A stretch of DNA of 64,000 bases from Betaproteobacteria bacterium RIFCSPLOWO2_12_FULL_68_20 (lineage in GTDB: Bacteria > Pseudomonadota > Gammaproteobacteria > Burkholderiales > SG8-39). A program made the position numbers and the translations under genes. Within the stretch, counting starts at the first letter, position 1. Every line of letters begins with the position of its first letter. The DNA lies in assembly GCA_001770655.1 (NCBI GenBank), contig MERQ01000068.1:44661-108660 (forward strand), given 5' to 3'. A model generated the notes under the pieces. It was not told where the DNA came from, searched no databases, and saw only the letters and a list, made by a program, of their open reading frames with translations. Shown piece by piece: positions 1-8,395 of this stretch.

Positions 1-349
1 CAGAAAGGATGTACAGGCTGTAGCGCAGCAGGTCGACGACCGCGGCCGCGAGCAGCGGCACGAGGGCGAGGCCCGGGGCGCCGTCCGCGCCCGCGAGCGC
101 CGCGACCGCCCAGAGCCCCGCCGCCTGCGCCACCCATGCCGCGACGAGGGTGGCGAGATCGAGCCCGGCGAGTGTGGGGATGACGCGCCGCGCCGGCGCC
201 ACGATCCAGTTGGTGGTCGCGACGACGAATTCCCCGACCGGGTTGCGAAATGGCACCCGCAGCCACTGGAAGTGGAAGCGCGCCAGCAGCAGGTACACGA
301 AGAACGCGACCACGGTATCGACCAGCAGAAGGACGATCTGGGAGAGCAT
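1..349 (-). CDS. YggT family membrane protein, C-terminus cut by window edge
   Basis: The first 116 residues of a YggT-family inner membrane protein are visible. It starts MLSQIVLLLVDTVVAFFVYL with a hydrophobic helix, followed by a conserved segment around RFHFQWLRVPFRNPVGEF and WIVAPARRVIPTLAGLD, which is the family signature. Family members are about 100-190 residues and usually have two repeats, so the second half lies outside the window. The start codon (347-349) sits directly after the proC stop codon (350-352), so the two are probably translated from one message. The yggS-proC-yggT order is common in proteobacteria. The function is not firmly known; osmotic tolerance and membrane assembly have been suggested for relatives. 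Confidence 0.85.
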   Translation of the reverse strand, partial: MLSQIVLLLVDTVVAFFVYLLLARFHFQWLRVPFRNPVGEFVVATTNWIVAPARRVIPTLAGLDLATLVAAWVAQAAGLWAVAALAGADGAPGLALVPLLAAAVVDLLRYSLYILS

Positions 350-1162
350 TCAGTCCTTGCCCAGGGAATCGCCCAGCTCGGCGCCGCGCCGGCTCGCGGC
401 CTGCAGCGCGCGCATGAAGCGCTCGGCGAGCCGCTCTTCCTCGAACACGCGCAGCGCCGCCTCGGTGGTGCCGCCTTTCGAAGTCACGCGCTCGCGCAGA
501 ACGCCCGGGGCCTCTGCGCTCTGCGCCGCGAGCTTCGCCGCGCCGAGCACGGTGTGAAGGGCGAGCTTGCGGGACACCTCGGGCGCGAGTCCGAGCCGCT
601 CGCCCGCGGCGGCGAGCTGCTCGATGAACCAGAACACGTATGCGGGTCCCGAGCCCGAGATCGCGGTCACCGGATCGAGCAGCCGCTCCTCGGGCACCCA
701 CACCACCTCGCCCACCGCGCCGAGAATCGCTTCGGCGCGGGCCCGCTCCTCCGCGCTCACTTCGGGAAGCGCGTACAGGCCGGCGATGCCGGCGCCGATC
801 AGCGCGGGCGTGTTCGGCATGCAGCGCACCAGCTTGCGGTGCCCCTCGAGCCAGCGCGAGAGCGCATCCAGCCGCACGCCCGCCGCGATGCTGACCACGA
901 GCTTGCCGCGCACGCTGCCGGCGAGCGAGGCAAGCGCGGAACGCATGTCCTGCGGCTTCACTGCGAGCACCAGCGTTCCGGCGGCCTGGGTTGCGGCGTC
1001 GGGCGCCGTGCTCACGCGCACATGGTGCTGCGCCGCAAGCCGCTCGCGCGCTGCCGGGCTCACGTCGATTGCGGTGATCGAGCGCGGATCGTGGCCCTTG
1101 GCGATCAAACCGCCGATCAGCGCGCCCGCCATGTTGCCGCCGCCGAGGAAGGCGATTTTCAC
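350..1162 (-). CDS. proC: Pyrroline-5-carboxylate reductase
   Basis: This 270-residue cytosolic enzyme catalyses the last step of proline synthesis, NAD(P)H-dependent reduction of 1-pyrroline-5-carboxylate to L-proline. The N-terminal Rossmann fold begins MKIAFLGGGNMAGALIGGL with the GGGNMA dinucleotide-binding motif. The C-terminal half has the family signature around AISGSGPAYVFWFIEQL and the segment VTSKGGTTEAAL. Length is normal for the family. The start overlaps the yggS stop by four bases (ATGA), and the stop abuts the yggT start, giving a yggS-proC-yggT operon. Confidence 0.97.
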   Translation of the reverse strand: MKIAFLGGGNMAGALIGGLIAKGHDPRSITAIDVSPAARERLAAQHHVRVSTAPDAATQAAGTLVLAVKPQDMRSALASLAGSVRGKLVVSIAAGVRLDALSRWLEGHRKLVRCMPNTPALIGAGIAGLYALPEVSAEERARAEAILGAVGEVVWVPEERLLDPVTAISGSGPAYVFWFIEQLAAAGERLGLAPEVSRKLALHTVLGAAKLAAQSAEAPGVLRERVTSKGGTTEAALRVFEEERLAERFMRALQAASRRGAELGDSLGKD

Positions 1163-1857
1163 GCGGCGCCTCGCACCGATGCCCGAGCGCCGAAAATTGC
1201 CGTGCCGATGCGCACCAGCGTCGCGCCTTCCGCGATGGCCGATTCCATGTCGTCCGACATCCCCATGGAGAGCGTGTCGAGCTCGAACCCTGCGCCGCGC
1301 AATCTCTCGAAGATCTCCCGCACCTGCCTGAAGCGCGCCCTCTGCAGCCCGACATCCGGGGTGGCCTCCGGGACCGCCATCAGGCCGCGCAGGCGCAAAT
1401 TAGCCAGCGTCGCGATCGACCGCGCCAGGGCGGGAATCTCTCCGGCGCTCACCCCGCTCTTGGAGCGCTCGCCGGAAACATTGAGCTGGATGAGGACATT
1501 GAGCTCGCCGAGCCCGGCGGGGCGCTGCTCGGAGAGGCGGCGCGCGATTTTCTCGCGCTCGAGGGTATGCACCCAGTCGAAGCGCTCGGCGACGGGCCGC
1601 GTCTTGTTCGACTGAAGCGGTCCGATCAGGTGCCATTCCAGCGGCAAGCCGAGCGCGTCCATTTTTTCCAGCGCCTCCTGGACGTAATTCTCCCCGAAGG
1701 CCTTCTGGCCCGCGGCGTGCGCCTCGCGCACCAGCGACGGTGGGTGAGTCTTGGACACCGCGACGAGCGCGACCGAAGACGAGTCGCGCTGCGCCGCCGC
1801 CGCGGCGCGCGCGATGCGGTCTTTCACGGCTTGCAGGTTGTCGGTAATTGTTGCCAT
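1159..1857 (-). CDS. YggS family PLP-binding homeostasis protein (PLPBP)
   Basis: A 232-residue single-domain protein with an alanine-racemase-type TIM barrel. It binds pyridoxal phosphate and is known in relatives to keep free PLP and amino/keto-acid pools balanced rather than to act as an enzyme. The PLP lysine is in LVAVSKTHP (about residue 36). FGENYVQEALEK, HLIGPLQSNK and MGMSDDMESAI are family motifs. I chose the start at 1857 (MATITDNLQ); the open frame extends 14 codons further upstream, but these are not conserved in character. It is the first gene of yggS-proC-yggT and is divergent from pilT across 59 bases. Confidence 0.95.
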   Translation of the reverse strand: MATITDNLQAVKDRIARAAAAAQRDSSSVALVAVSKTHPPSLVREAHAAGQKAFGENYVQEALEKMDALGLPLEWHLIGPLQSNKTRPVAERFDWVHTLEREKIARRLSEQRPAGLGELNVLIQLNVSGERSKSGVSAGEIPALARSIATLANLRLRGLMAVPEATPDVGLQRARFRQVREIFERLRGAGFELDTLSMGMSDDMESAIAEGATLVRIGTAIFGARASVRGAA

Positions 1858-1916
1858 AATTGCCTGAAACGCTGCGGGAATTCTCCTCATGCCCCGCAAC
1901 GACCGGGAGGATTGTA

Positions 1917-2960
1917 ATGGATCTCACCGAGCTGCTCGCCTTCGTCGTCAAGAACAAGGCCTCCGACCTGCATCTTTCCTCGGGTCTGCCGCCCATGATC
2001 CGGGTGCACGGCGACGTGCGCCGGATCAACGTGCCCGCCATGGAGCACAAGGACGTGCACTCGATGATCTACGACATCATGAACGACGGGCAGAGGAAGT
2101 TCTACGAGGAGAACCTCGAGTGCGACTTCTCGTTCGCGGTGCCGAACCTGGCGCGCTTCCGCGTCAACGCCTTCGTGCAGAACCGCGGCGCCGCGGCGGT
2201 GATGCGGACCATCCCCTCGAAGATCCTGTCGCTCGAGGACCTGAAGGCGCCGAAGATCTTCGCCGAGCTCGCCGACCAGCCGCGCGGCGTGGTGCTGGTG
2301 ACCGGACCGACGGGCTCGGGCAAGTCGACCACCCTCGCCGCGATGGTCAACCACAAGAACGAGAGCGAGCAGGGCCACATCCTGACCATCGAGGACCCGA
2401 TCGAGTTCGTGCACGAATCGAAGAAGTGCCTGATCAACCAACGCGAGGTCGGACCGCACACGCTCTCCTTCGCCAACGCGCTCAGGAGCGCGCTGCGCGA
2501 GGACCCGGACGTGATCCTGGTGGGCGAGATGCGCGACCTGGAGACCATCCGCCTCGCGCTCTCGGGCGCGGAGACCGGACACCTGGTGTTCGGCACGCTG
2601 CATACGTCCTCCGCCGCCAAGACCATCGACCGCATCGTCGACGTGTTCCCGGCGGCCGAAAAGGAAATGATCCGCGCCATGATCTCCGAGTCGATACGCG
2701 CCATCATTGCGCAGACGCTTTGCAAGACCAAGGACGGCTCGGGGCGCGTCGCCGCGCACGAGATCATGGTCGGCACTCCCGCGATCCGCAACCTCATCCG
2801 CGAGAACAAGATCGCCCAGATGTACTCCGCGATCCAGACCGGGCGCCAGATCGGCATGCAGACGCTCGACCAGAACCTGCAGGAGCTGGTGCAGAGAAAC
2901 GTCATTTCGTCCGCCGAGGCGCGCAGCAAGGCCGCGAACAAAGACAACTTTCCGGGGTAA
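1917..2960 (+). CDS. pilT: Type IV pilus retraction ATPase PilT
   Basis: A 347-residue hexameric secretion-type ATPase that depolymerises type IV pili from the cytoplasmic side, powering twitching and DNA uptake. It starts MDLTELLAFVVKNKASDLHLS, the PilT N-terminal PAS-like domain. Walker A is GPTGSGKSTT, the Asp box is near TIEDPIEFVH, Walker B is around DPDVILVGEMRD, and the His box is ETGHLVFGTLHTSSA. The C-terminal half contains the retraction-type AIRNLIRENK region. A GGAGG ribosome site lies seven bases before the ATG. Five bases separate it from pilU, so both are probably co-transcribed. Confidence 0.97.
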   Translation: MDLTELLAFVVKNKASDLHLSSGLPPMIRVHGDVRRINVPAMEHKDVHSMIYDIMNDGQRKFYEENLECDFSFAVPNLARFRVNAFVQNRGAAAVMRTIPSKILSLEDLKAPKIFAELADQPRGVVLVTGPTGSGKSTTLAAMVNHKNESEQGHILTIEDPIEFVHESKKCLINQREVGPHTLSFANALRSALREDPDVILVGEMRDLETIRLALSGAETGHLVFGTLHTSSAAKTIDRIVDVFPAAEKEMIRAMISESIRAIIAQTLCKTKDGSGRVAAHEIMVGTPAIRNLIRENKIAQMYSAIQTGRQIGMQTLDQNLQELVQRNVISSAEARSKAANKDNFPG

Positions 2961-2965
2961 CAGCC

Positions 2966-4102
2966 ATGGAACGCGAACAAGCCACCAAGTTCATCTACGA
3001 CCTGCTTCGCGCGCTGATCGCGAAGAAGGGCTCGGACCTCTTCATCACCGCGGGCTTTCCGCCGGCGATGAAGATCGACGGCAAGATGACCCCGGTGTCG
3101 CAGCAGGCGCTCACCGCCCAGCACACCGGGATGCTGGTGCGCTCGGTGATGAACGACAAGCAGGCCGCGGAGTTCGAGGCGCACAAGGAGTGCAACTTCG
3201 CCATCAATCCCGCGAGCATCGGGCGTTTCCGCGTCAACTGCTTCGTGCAGATGGGGAACGTCGGCATGGTGCTGCGCGTGATCACCACCACCATCCCGAG
3301 CTTCGACGACCTGAAGCTCCCCGCCGTGCTGAAGGACGTGGCGATGACCAAGCGGGGGCTGGTCATCTTCGTCGGCGGCACCGGCTCGGGGAAATCCACC
3401 TCGCTCGCGGCCATGATCGGCTACCGGAACGAAAATTCCCATGGGCACATCATCACCATCGAGGACCCGGTCGAGTACGTGCATCCGCACAAGAACTGCC
3501 TGATCACGCAGCGCGAGGTCGGCGTGGACACCGAGTCCTGGGAGGCGGCGCTCAAGAACACCCTGCGCCAGGCGCCCGACGTGATCCTGATCGGCGAGAT
3601 CCGCGAGCGCGAGGTGATGGAGCACGCGGTGGCTTTCGCCGAAACCGGACACCTGGCGCTGGGAACGCTGCACGCCAACAACTCCAACCAGGCGATGGAT
3701 CGCATCATCAACTTCTTCCCCGAGGAGCGGCGCCAGCAGCTGCTGATGGACCTGTCGTTGAACCTCAAGGCGGTGATCTCGCAGCGCCTGATCCCGGTGA
3801 AGGAAGGCAAGGGACGCGCCGCCGCGGTCGAAGTGCTGCTCAACTCCCCGCTCATCTCGGACCTCATCTTCAAGGGCGAGATCCACGAGATCAAGGAGAT
3901 CATGAAGAAGTCGAGGGAGCTGGGCATGCAGACCTTCGACCAGGCGCTGTTCGACCTCTACGAGGGCGGGCGCATCGGCTACGAGGACGCGCTGCGCTTC
4001 GCCGATTCCACCAACGAGGTGCGCCTCGCCATCAAGCTGCACGGGAAAGAGGCCAAGGACAAGGACCTCACCAAGGGCATCGAGCACCTCGATATCGTCT
4101 GA
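2966..4102 (+). CDS. pilU: Type IV pilus ATPase PilU (PilT paralogue)
   Basis: A 378-residue PilT-like ATPase. PilU works with PilT in pilus retraction and adds force but cannot usually retract pili alone. Its motifs are MEREQATKFIYDLL at the start, Walker A GGTGSGKSTS, the Asp box TIEDPVEYVH, Walker B PDVILIGEIRER and the His box ETGHLALGTLHANNS. The acidic C-terminal extension after the PilT-homologous part (KEAKDKDLTKGIEHLDIV) is typical of PilU and helps tell it from PilT. It follows pilT by five bases and is closed by a strong intrinsic terminator. Confidence 0.95.
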   Translation: MEREQATKFIYDLLRALIAKKGSDLFITAGFPPAMKIDGKMTPVSQQALTAQHTGMLVRSVMNDKQAAEFEAHKECNFAINPASIGRFRVNCFVQMGNVGMVLRVITTTIPSFDDLKLPAVLKDVAMTKRGLVIFVGGTGSGKSTSLAAMIGYRNENSHGHIITIEDPVEYVHPHKNCLITQREVGVDTESWEAALKNTLRQAPDVILIGEIREREVMEHAVAFAETGHLALGTLHANNSNQAMDRIINFFPEERRQQLLMDLSLNLKAVISQRLIPVKEGKGRAAAVEVLLNSPLISDLIFKGEIHEIKEIMKKSRELGMQTFDQALFDLYEGGRIGYEDALRFADSTNEVRLAIKLHGKEAKDKDLTKGIEHLDIV

Positions 4103-4124
4103 TGCTTCGTTGAAGACCACGAAC

Positions 4125-4151
4125 GGGGCGCGCGAGCGCCCCTTTTCTTTT
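4125..4151 (+). terminator. Intrinsic terminator after pilTU
   Basis: A perfect 7-bp stem (GGGGCGC at 4125-4131, GCGCCCC at 4136-4142) with a four-base loop is followed by TTTTCTTTT. It lies 22 bases after the pilU stop and ends just before the next gene's ribosome site, so the following membrane-protein gene probably has its own promoter or depends on readthrough. Confidence 0.9.
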
Positions 4152-4165
4152 GCGCGGGAGGGGAA

Positions 4166-4693
4166 ATGAAAGCTCTGGCAGTCACGCTCGGAGCGCTCGC
4201 CGCGGTGGCAACCTACGCCGCCACCTACGCGATTTTCGCCGCCGGAAAGGAGGGCTCGCCGGGATTCTTCGGTCCGGGCGTGCTGGTCGCGGACGTAAAC
4301 CTCGCGCTCGAGATCGTGCTGGTGCTCGGGTTGACGGTCGGCTTCGGGCTCGCGCGTGCCGGCCGCATCGAAGCTCATCGCGTGAATCAGACCGTGTGGG
4401 CGCTCGTCAATGCCGCGCTGGTCGCGGCGATCATGTTCGGCTCGATGCAGGACGTGAAGCTATCGAGCGCCGGCGATCTCGCCGACGCGAGAATCGGCAT
4501 CACTTGGCTGCACGCGGCGATCGGCACGCTCACGCTCATCGCCGGGCTGTGGCTGGTGCTGCAGATGAACGACATCCTGCCGAAGCCGCTGCACGTCAGT
4601 TGGTGGAAGAACCTGATGCGGGCGACGCTCGCCGGCTATTGGGCGGTGGCGCTGCTCGGAATCGCGACCTACTACTTCTGGTACGCGGGGTGA
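4166..4693 (+). CDS. Uncharacterised five-helix membrane protein, DUF420-like
   Basis: A 175-residue integral membrane protein with hydrophobic segments at about 4-25, 40-62, 76-92, 112-133 and 152-172. Histidines at 71 (RIEAHRVN), 116 (TWLHAAIG) and 143 (KPLHVSWW) sit at helix ends. The pattern resembles the DUF420 family, some members of which act in cytochrome oxidase assembly, but this is a resemblance by eye only. A GGAGGGG ribosome site precedes the ATG. It follows the pilU terminator, so a link to pili is not implied. Its last 22 bases overlap the 3' end of rlmL on the other strand. Confidence 0.75.
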   Translation: MKALAVTLGALAAVATYAATYAIFAAGKEGSPGFFGPGVLVADVNLALEIVLVLGLTVGFGLARAGRIEAHRVNQTVWALVNAALVAAIMFGSMQDVKLSSAGDLADARIGITWLHAAIGTLTLIAGLWLVLQMNDILPKPLHVSWWKNLMRATLAGYWAVALLGIATYYFWYAG

Positions 4694-5844
4694 TCCGGCC
4701 GCTTGCGGTGGCTGCCGGCGACGATCTCGAACTCGTAGAGCCGGCACTCGAGCGCGCCGTTGTAGAGCGGCGTGCGGCGCGAGGGCTCGAGGCGGATCAG
4801 CTTCGGCAGCCGCAGGTCGGCGGTGAAGAGGTAGCAGCGCCAGCCGGCGAAACGTCGCTTCAGCGCGTCGCCGAGCGCCGGGTAGAAGCGCGCGAGCTCG
4901 TCTTTCGAGCCGATGCGCTCGCCGTAGGGCGGGTTGGCGATCAGCACCCCCGAGCTCGCGGGAGCTGAACGCTCGAGCACGTCCGCGCGCTCGAGCCTCA
5001 CCCAGCGCTCGACGCCCGCCTCGGCGAGATTGCGGCGGGCGGCGTCAAGGGCCTTGGGCTCGGTGTCGCTGCCGTAGAGCTCACAGTTGGGTGCAGCGGG
5101 CTTGGTCTCGCTCCTGACGGTCGTCCACAGCTCCGAATCGAAATTCCTCAACTTCTCGAACCCGAAACCCCGCTTCGCGCCGGGAGCGCGGCCGCGCGCC
5201 ATCGCAGCCGCCTCTACCAGCAGCGTTCCCCCGCCGCACATCGGGTCGAGCAGCGGCTCCTCCGGCCGCCAGCCCGAAAGCATCACGATGCCCGCGGCGA
5301 GGTTCTCGCGCAGCGGCGCCTCGGCCTCGCCCGCGCGCCAGCCGCGCTTGAACAGCGGCTCGCCCGAAGTGTCGAGATACAAGACGCCGCGGTCGTGCTC
5401 GAGAAATGCGTGCACCCGCACGTCGGGGCTCACCCGCTCGACATCCGGCCGGCGGCCGGTCGCTTCGCGAAAGCGGTCGCACACCGCGTCTTTGATGCGC
5501 AACGTGGCGAATTCCAGGCTTTTGAGCGGGCTCTTTTGCGCGGTGACGTTGACGCGGATCGTGCGCTCGACGGAGAAATACGATGGCCAGTCGAGCTGCT
5601 TCGCCGCCTCGTACATATCGTTTTCGTCCGCGTAGGCGAAGTCCCCGATTTTCCAGAGTATCCGCGAGGCAAGCCTGGACCACAGGTTCGCCCGGTAGCA
5701 GGTCTCGAAGGAGCCGGAGAAGAGCACACCGCCAGGAGCCGGCGCCTGCGTCTTTGCCCCGAGCGAATCTAACTCGCGAGCGAGCAGCGCCTCCAGGCCG
5801 CGCGGGCAGCTGGCGAAGAACCGCTCAGAACGGCTTGAAGACAA
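4672..5844 (-). CDS. rlmL: THUMP-domain 23S rRNA guanine-N2-methyltransferase, RlmL type
   Basis: A 390-residue SAM-dependent methyltransferase of the RlmL/YcbY family, which makes N2-methylguanosine at G2445 of 23S rRNA. The N-terminal part (FFASCPRGLEALLARELDSLG) is a ferredoxin-like plus THUMP RNA-binding module. The methyltransferase half has DPMCGGGTLLVEAAAMA for SAM binding and the catalytic NPPYGERIG motif. In gammaproteobacteria RlmL is fused to RlmK; here only the RlmL half is present. Its start lies inside the 3' end of hemJ (20-base overlap), making it the last gene of a long run. It converges with the membrane protein on the plus strand. Confidence 0.92.
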   Translation of the reverse strand: MSSSRSERFFASCPRGLEALLARELDSLGAKTQAPAPGGVLFSGSFETCYRANLWSRLASRILWKIGDFAYADENDMYEAAKQLDWPSYFSVERTIRVNVTAQKSPLKSLEFATLRIKDAVCDRFREATGRRPDVERVSPDVRVHAFLEHDRGVLYLDTSGEPLFKRGWRAGEAEAPLRENLAAGIVMLSGWRPEEPLLDPMCGGGTLLVEAAAMARGRAPGAKRGFGFEKLRNFDSELWTTVRSETKPAAPNCELYGSDTEPKALDAARRNLAEAGVERWVRLERADVLERSAPASSGVLIANPPYGERIGSKDELARFYPALGDALKRRFAGWRCYLFTADLRLPKLIRLEPSRRTPLYNGALECRLYEFEIVAGSHRKRPDHPAYQK

Positions 5845-6241
5845 CCAGGAACACCACGGCGAAGAGCACCAGCGTGGGAAACTCGTTGAACCAGCGGAAC
5901 CAGACGTGGCTCTTCGTGCTGCGCCCGGCGGCGAAATCGCGCATCAGCCGCCAGCACCACAGGTGATAGCCGACGAGGATCGCGACCAGCGCGACCTTGG
6001 CGTGGAACCAGCTTCCAGCGCCGCGGAACCAGCCGAGCCACAGCCAGGTTCCGAGCACGACCGTCAGCACCGCGCCCGGGGTCATGATGCCCCAAAAGAG
6101 CTTGCGCTCCATCAGCTTGAACCGCTCGAGCGAGAGCGGGTCGCTCGCCTGCGCGTGGTAGACGAACAGCCGCGGCAGGTAAAAAAGCCCTGCGAACCAG
6201 GTCACCATGAACACGATGTGCAGCGCCTTGACCCAAAGCAT
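5825..6241 (-). CDS. hemJ: Protoporphyrinogen oxidase HemJ (UPF0093/CopD-like)
   Basis: A 138-residue inner membrane protein with four predicted helices. It starts MLWVKALHIVFMVTWFAGLF and continues YLPRLFVYHA, the HemJ signature. HemJ oxidises protoporphyrinogen IX to protoporphyrin IX in bacteria lacking HemG/HemY; the conserved His of KALHIVF and a later conserved lysine (WFHAKVALV) match residues known to matter. The open frame runs 20 codons upstream of the chosen start, but those overlap the ABC permease and look random. One base separates it from the permease and it overlaps rlmL by 20 bases. Confidence 0.9.
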   Translation of the reverse strand: MLWVKALHIVFMVTWFAGLFYLPRLFVYHAQASDPLSLERFKLMERKLFWGIMTPGAVLTVVLGTWLWLGWFRGAGSWFHAKVALVAILVGYHLWCWRLMRDFAAGRSTKSHVWFRWFNEFPTLVLFAVVFLVVFKPF

Positions 6242-6242
6242 G

Positions 6243-7025
6243 TCAGGTGGAGAAGCGTTTGCGCGCGAGGACGATCGCGATCCAGTAGCCCGCCAGAGCA
6301 TAGACGATCAGCACCGCGAGGTGCAGGGCGACATCGGGCGGCCACTCGCCGGCGACCAGCGGCCGCACGATCTGCACCCCGTGATACAGCGGCAGCGCCT
6401 TGGCCACCGAGGGCAGCGGCTCGGGAAGCTGCGCCGCCGGGAAGAACACGCCCGAGATCATCATCATCGGGGTGAGGACGAGGGTCATGTAGAAGCTGAA
6501 GAAGTCCCAGCCGCGCGCGAGCACCGTCATCACCAGGCCGATCGAGGAGAACGCCAGGCCGATGAGGAACGCCACCGGCAGCGCGAGCGCCGCGAGCGGC
6601 GATTTGCCAAAGCCGAACACGACGATGACCGCGAGGATGGTGGAGCCCGTGAGCCAGGCCTTGCACGCCGACCACACCAGCTCGCCCGCCACCACGTCGT
6701 CCACGGTGAGCGGCGCGTACAGGATCGCGTCCCAAGTCTTCTGGCCGTGCATGCGCGAGAACGCCGAGAACATCGATTCGAACGAGGCGGTGAACATGGT
6801 CGCGGTGCACAGCGACCCGGCGGCGAAGAACACGATGTAGGGCATGCCCTCGATCGAGGGCAGCAGCGCCCCCAGGCCGTAGCCCAGGCCGAACAGCATG
6901 ATGAGCGGATCGGCAAGGTTGCCGAGGATGGAGGCGGCGACGAGCTTGCGCCACACGAGGAGGTTTCTGCGCCACACCGGCACCCAGCGAAGCGACGGCG
7001 CGGGAAAGACGTAGGTGCGGGCCAT
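6243..7025 (-). CDS. ABC-2 type transporter permease, NodJ-like
   Basis: A 260-residue permease with six predicted membrane helices and the ABC-2 fold. It starts MARTYVFPAPSLRWVPVWRR. Helices include PYIVFFAAGSLCTATMFTAS, LALPVAFLIGLAFSSIGLVM and MTLVLTPMMMISGVFF; the last, followed by FPAAQLPEPL, is typical of NodJ/DRR-type exporters. It pairs with the ATPase encoded one base upstream. The substrate is not indicated by sequence; the NodIJ-like family exports lipooligosaccharides or drugs, but most betaproteobacterial members are uncharacterised. Confidence 0.9.
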   Translation of the reverse strand: MARTYVFPAPSLRWVPVWRRNLLVWRKLVAASILGNLADPLIMLFGLGYGLGALLPSIEGMPYIVFFAAGSLCTATMFTASFESMFSAFSRMHGQKTWDAILYAPLTVDDVVAGELVWSACKAWLTGSTILAVIVVFGFGKSPLAALALPVAFLIGLAFSSIGLVMTVLARGWDFFSFYMTLVLTPMMMISGVFFPAAQLPEPLPSVAKALPLYHGVQIVRPLVAGEWPPDVALHLAVLIVYALAGYWIAIVLARKRFST

Positions 7026-7026
7026 G

Positions 7027-7935
7027 TCAGTCTCGCAGGTCCCGGCCGGTGAGCTTCAGGAACACGTCCTCGAGGTTCGCCGGGCGGTGCAGGAACGACA
7101 GATCGGAGCGCCCCTCGAGCGCGCCGAGCACCGGCTCGGCCCGCTCGGCGTAGCAGAACACCGTCTCGCCTGCGCGCTCGACGCGCGGCGCCAGGCTCAG
7201 CGCCTGCTCCGCCCAGGCTTCGAGGCCGGCACCGTAGGCTTCGACCACCTGCGGCTCGATGTGCTCGGCGACCAGTGCCCGGGGAGCGCCCTGCGCGATG
7301 ATGCGGCCGCGGTCCATGATCGCGACGCGGGTGCACAGCCGTTCCGCCTCGTCCATGAAATGCGTGGTGAGGACGAGCGTCCTGCCCTCCTGCCGCAACC
7401 GCCGCAGCCGCTCCCAGATCAGGTGCCGCGCCTGCGGATCGAGGCCGGTGGTCGGCTCGTCCATGAACAGCAGCCGCGGCTCGTTCACCAGCGCGCGCGC
7501 GAGGATCAGGCGCCGCTTCATGCCGCCCGAGAGGGTCTGGATCTTGGCACTCGCGCGGCCGGCGAGCCCCGCGAACTCGAGCAGCGCGGGGATGCGGCCG
7601 TCGATCTCGTGCCGCTCGAGGCCGAAGTAGCGCCCGTAGACGAGCAGGTTCTCGGCGACAGTGAAATCCGGATCGAGGTTGTCGAGCTGCGGCACCACTC
7701 CCACCTCGGAGCGCGCCTCGCGGGCGTGCGCCGGCACCTCGCGGCCGAGCAGGCGGATGCTCCCCGAATCCGCTTCGACCAAGCCAAGACAAAGTCTCAG
7801 TATGGTGGTCTTGCCGGCGCCGTTCGGGCCCAGCAGCCCGAAGCATTCGCCGCTCGCCACCTCCAGGTCGACGCCCGAGACGACCTCCAGGTCGCCGTAG
7901 GACTTGCGCAGCCCGCGCACCACCAGCGGATTCAT
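7027..7935 (-). CDS. ABC transporter ATP-binding protein, NodI-like
   Basis: A 302-residue ATPase subunit. Walker A is LLGPNGAGKTT (about residues 34-44), the signature is LSGGMKRRLILA, Walker B is RLLFMDEPTTGLDPQ and the H-loop is VLTTHFMDEAERL. A C-terminal extension of about 80 residues beyond the nucleotide-binding domain is typical of NodI/DrrA-like exporters. The start ATG (7933-7935) overlaps the stop codon of a truncated hydrolase frame, so translation is likely coupled to it. It forms an exporter with the permease encoded one base downstream. Confidence 0.93.
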   Translation of the reverse strand: MNPLVVRGLRKSYGDLEVVSGVDLEVASGECFGLLGPNGAGKTTILRLCLGLVEADSGSIRLLGREVPAHAREARSEVGVVPQLDNLDPDFTVAENLLVYGRYFGLERHEIDGRIPALLEFAGLAGRASAKIQTLSGGMKRRLILARALVNEPRLLFMDEPTTGLDPQARHLIWERLRRLRQEGRTLVLTTHFMDEAERLCTRVAIMDRGRIIAQGAPRALVAEHIEPQVVEAYGAGLEAWAEQALSLAPRVERAGETVFCYAERAEPVLGALEGRSDLSFLHRPANLEDVFLKLTGRDLRD

Positions 7936-8075
7936 TTGTCGAGCGTGCCGCCGAAAAGGGGGTGGGGGTGCGCGATCAGCGCGAAGCCGCGCGCCGCGCC
8001 CTCGGGCGCGTCCACCGCGCACTCGATGCGCCCGGCGGGACCTGCGACGAATTCGCGCCGCGTGCTGGCGCGCAT
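7932..8075 (-). pseudogene. Remnant of an alpha/beta hydrolase (first 47 residues only)
   Basis: A short frame encodes MRASTRREFVAGPAGRIECA and then an ALIAHPHPLFGGTLDK tail before stopping. IAHPHPLFGGTLDN is the oxyanion-loop region near the N-terminus of the roughly 210-residue COG2945-type alpha/beta hydrolases. The rest of that enzyme, including the nucleophile elbow GxSxG, the catalytic Asp and His, is missing. The frame starts in a 4-base overlap with the ferredoxin stop and ends in a 4-base overlap with the ABC ATPase start, so it still works as a translational bridge. The hydrolase is commonly found between these two genes in relatives, which supports an in-place deletion. It could instead be a retained 47-residue peptide. 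Confidence 0.75.
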
Positions 8076-8383
8076 CACATGCGCAATCGCTCGACCACGC
8101 GGCCGTGCCGCAGATGCTCCTCGATGATCTCGTCGACGTCGACGCGGTCGACGTACCGGTACCAGACCGCGTCCGGGTAGACCACCACGCACGGGCCTTC
8201 CTCGCAGCGATCGAGGCACCCGGCCTGGTTGACGCGCACCTTGTCCGGCCCGGCGAGGCCAAGCTCCTTCACGCGCTGCTTGGCGTAATCGCGCATGCTC
8301 GAGGCGCCCTTGTCGTTGCAGCAGGTTCGCCCGTCGGTGCGCTGGTTGCAGCAGAAGAAAACGTGCCTCGAGTAATACGACAT
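8075..8383 (-). CDS. (2Fe-2S) thioredoxin-like ferredoxin
   Basis: A 102-residue ferredoxin of the thioredoxin-fold type. It starts MSYYSRHVFFCCNQR and has cysteines at 11/12, 21/22, 56, 60 and 65; AGCLDRCEEGPCVVVYPD is the signature with the last cluster ligands. It is probably a cytosolic electron carrier with unknown partner. The C-terminal segment VDVDEIIEEHLRHGRVVERL is normal for the family. Its stop overlaps the start of the hydrolase remnant (ATGA). Confidence 0.93.
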   Translation of the reverse strand: MSYYSRHVFFCCNQRTDGRTCCNDKGASSMRDYAKQRVKELGLAGPDKVRVNQAGCLDRCEEGPCVVVYPDAVWYRYVDRVDVDEIIEEHLRHGRVVERLRM

Positions 8384-8395
8384 CGAGCGCCGATT

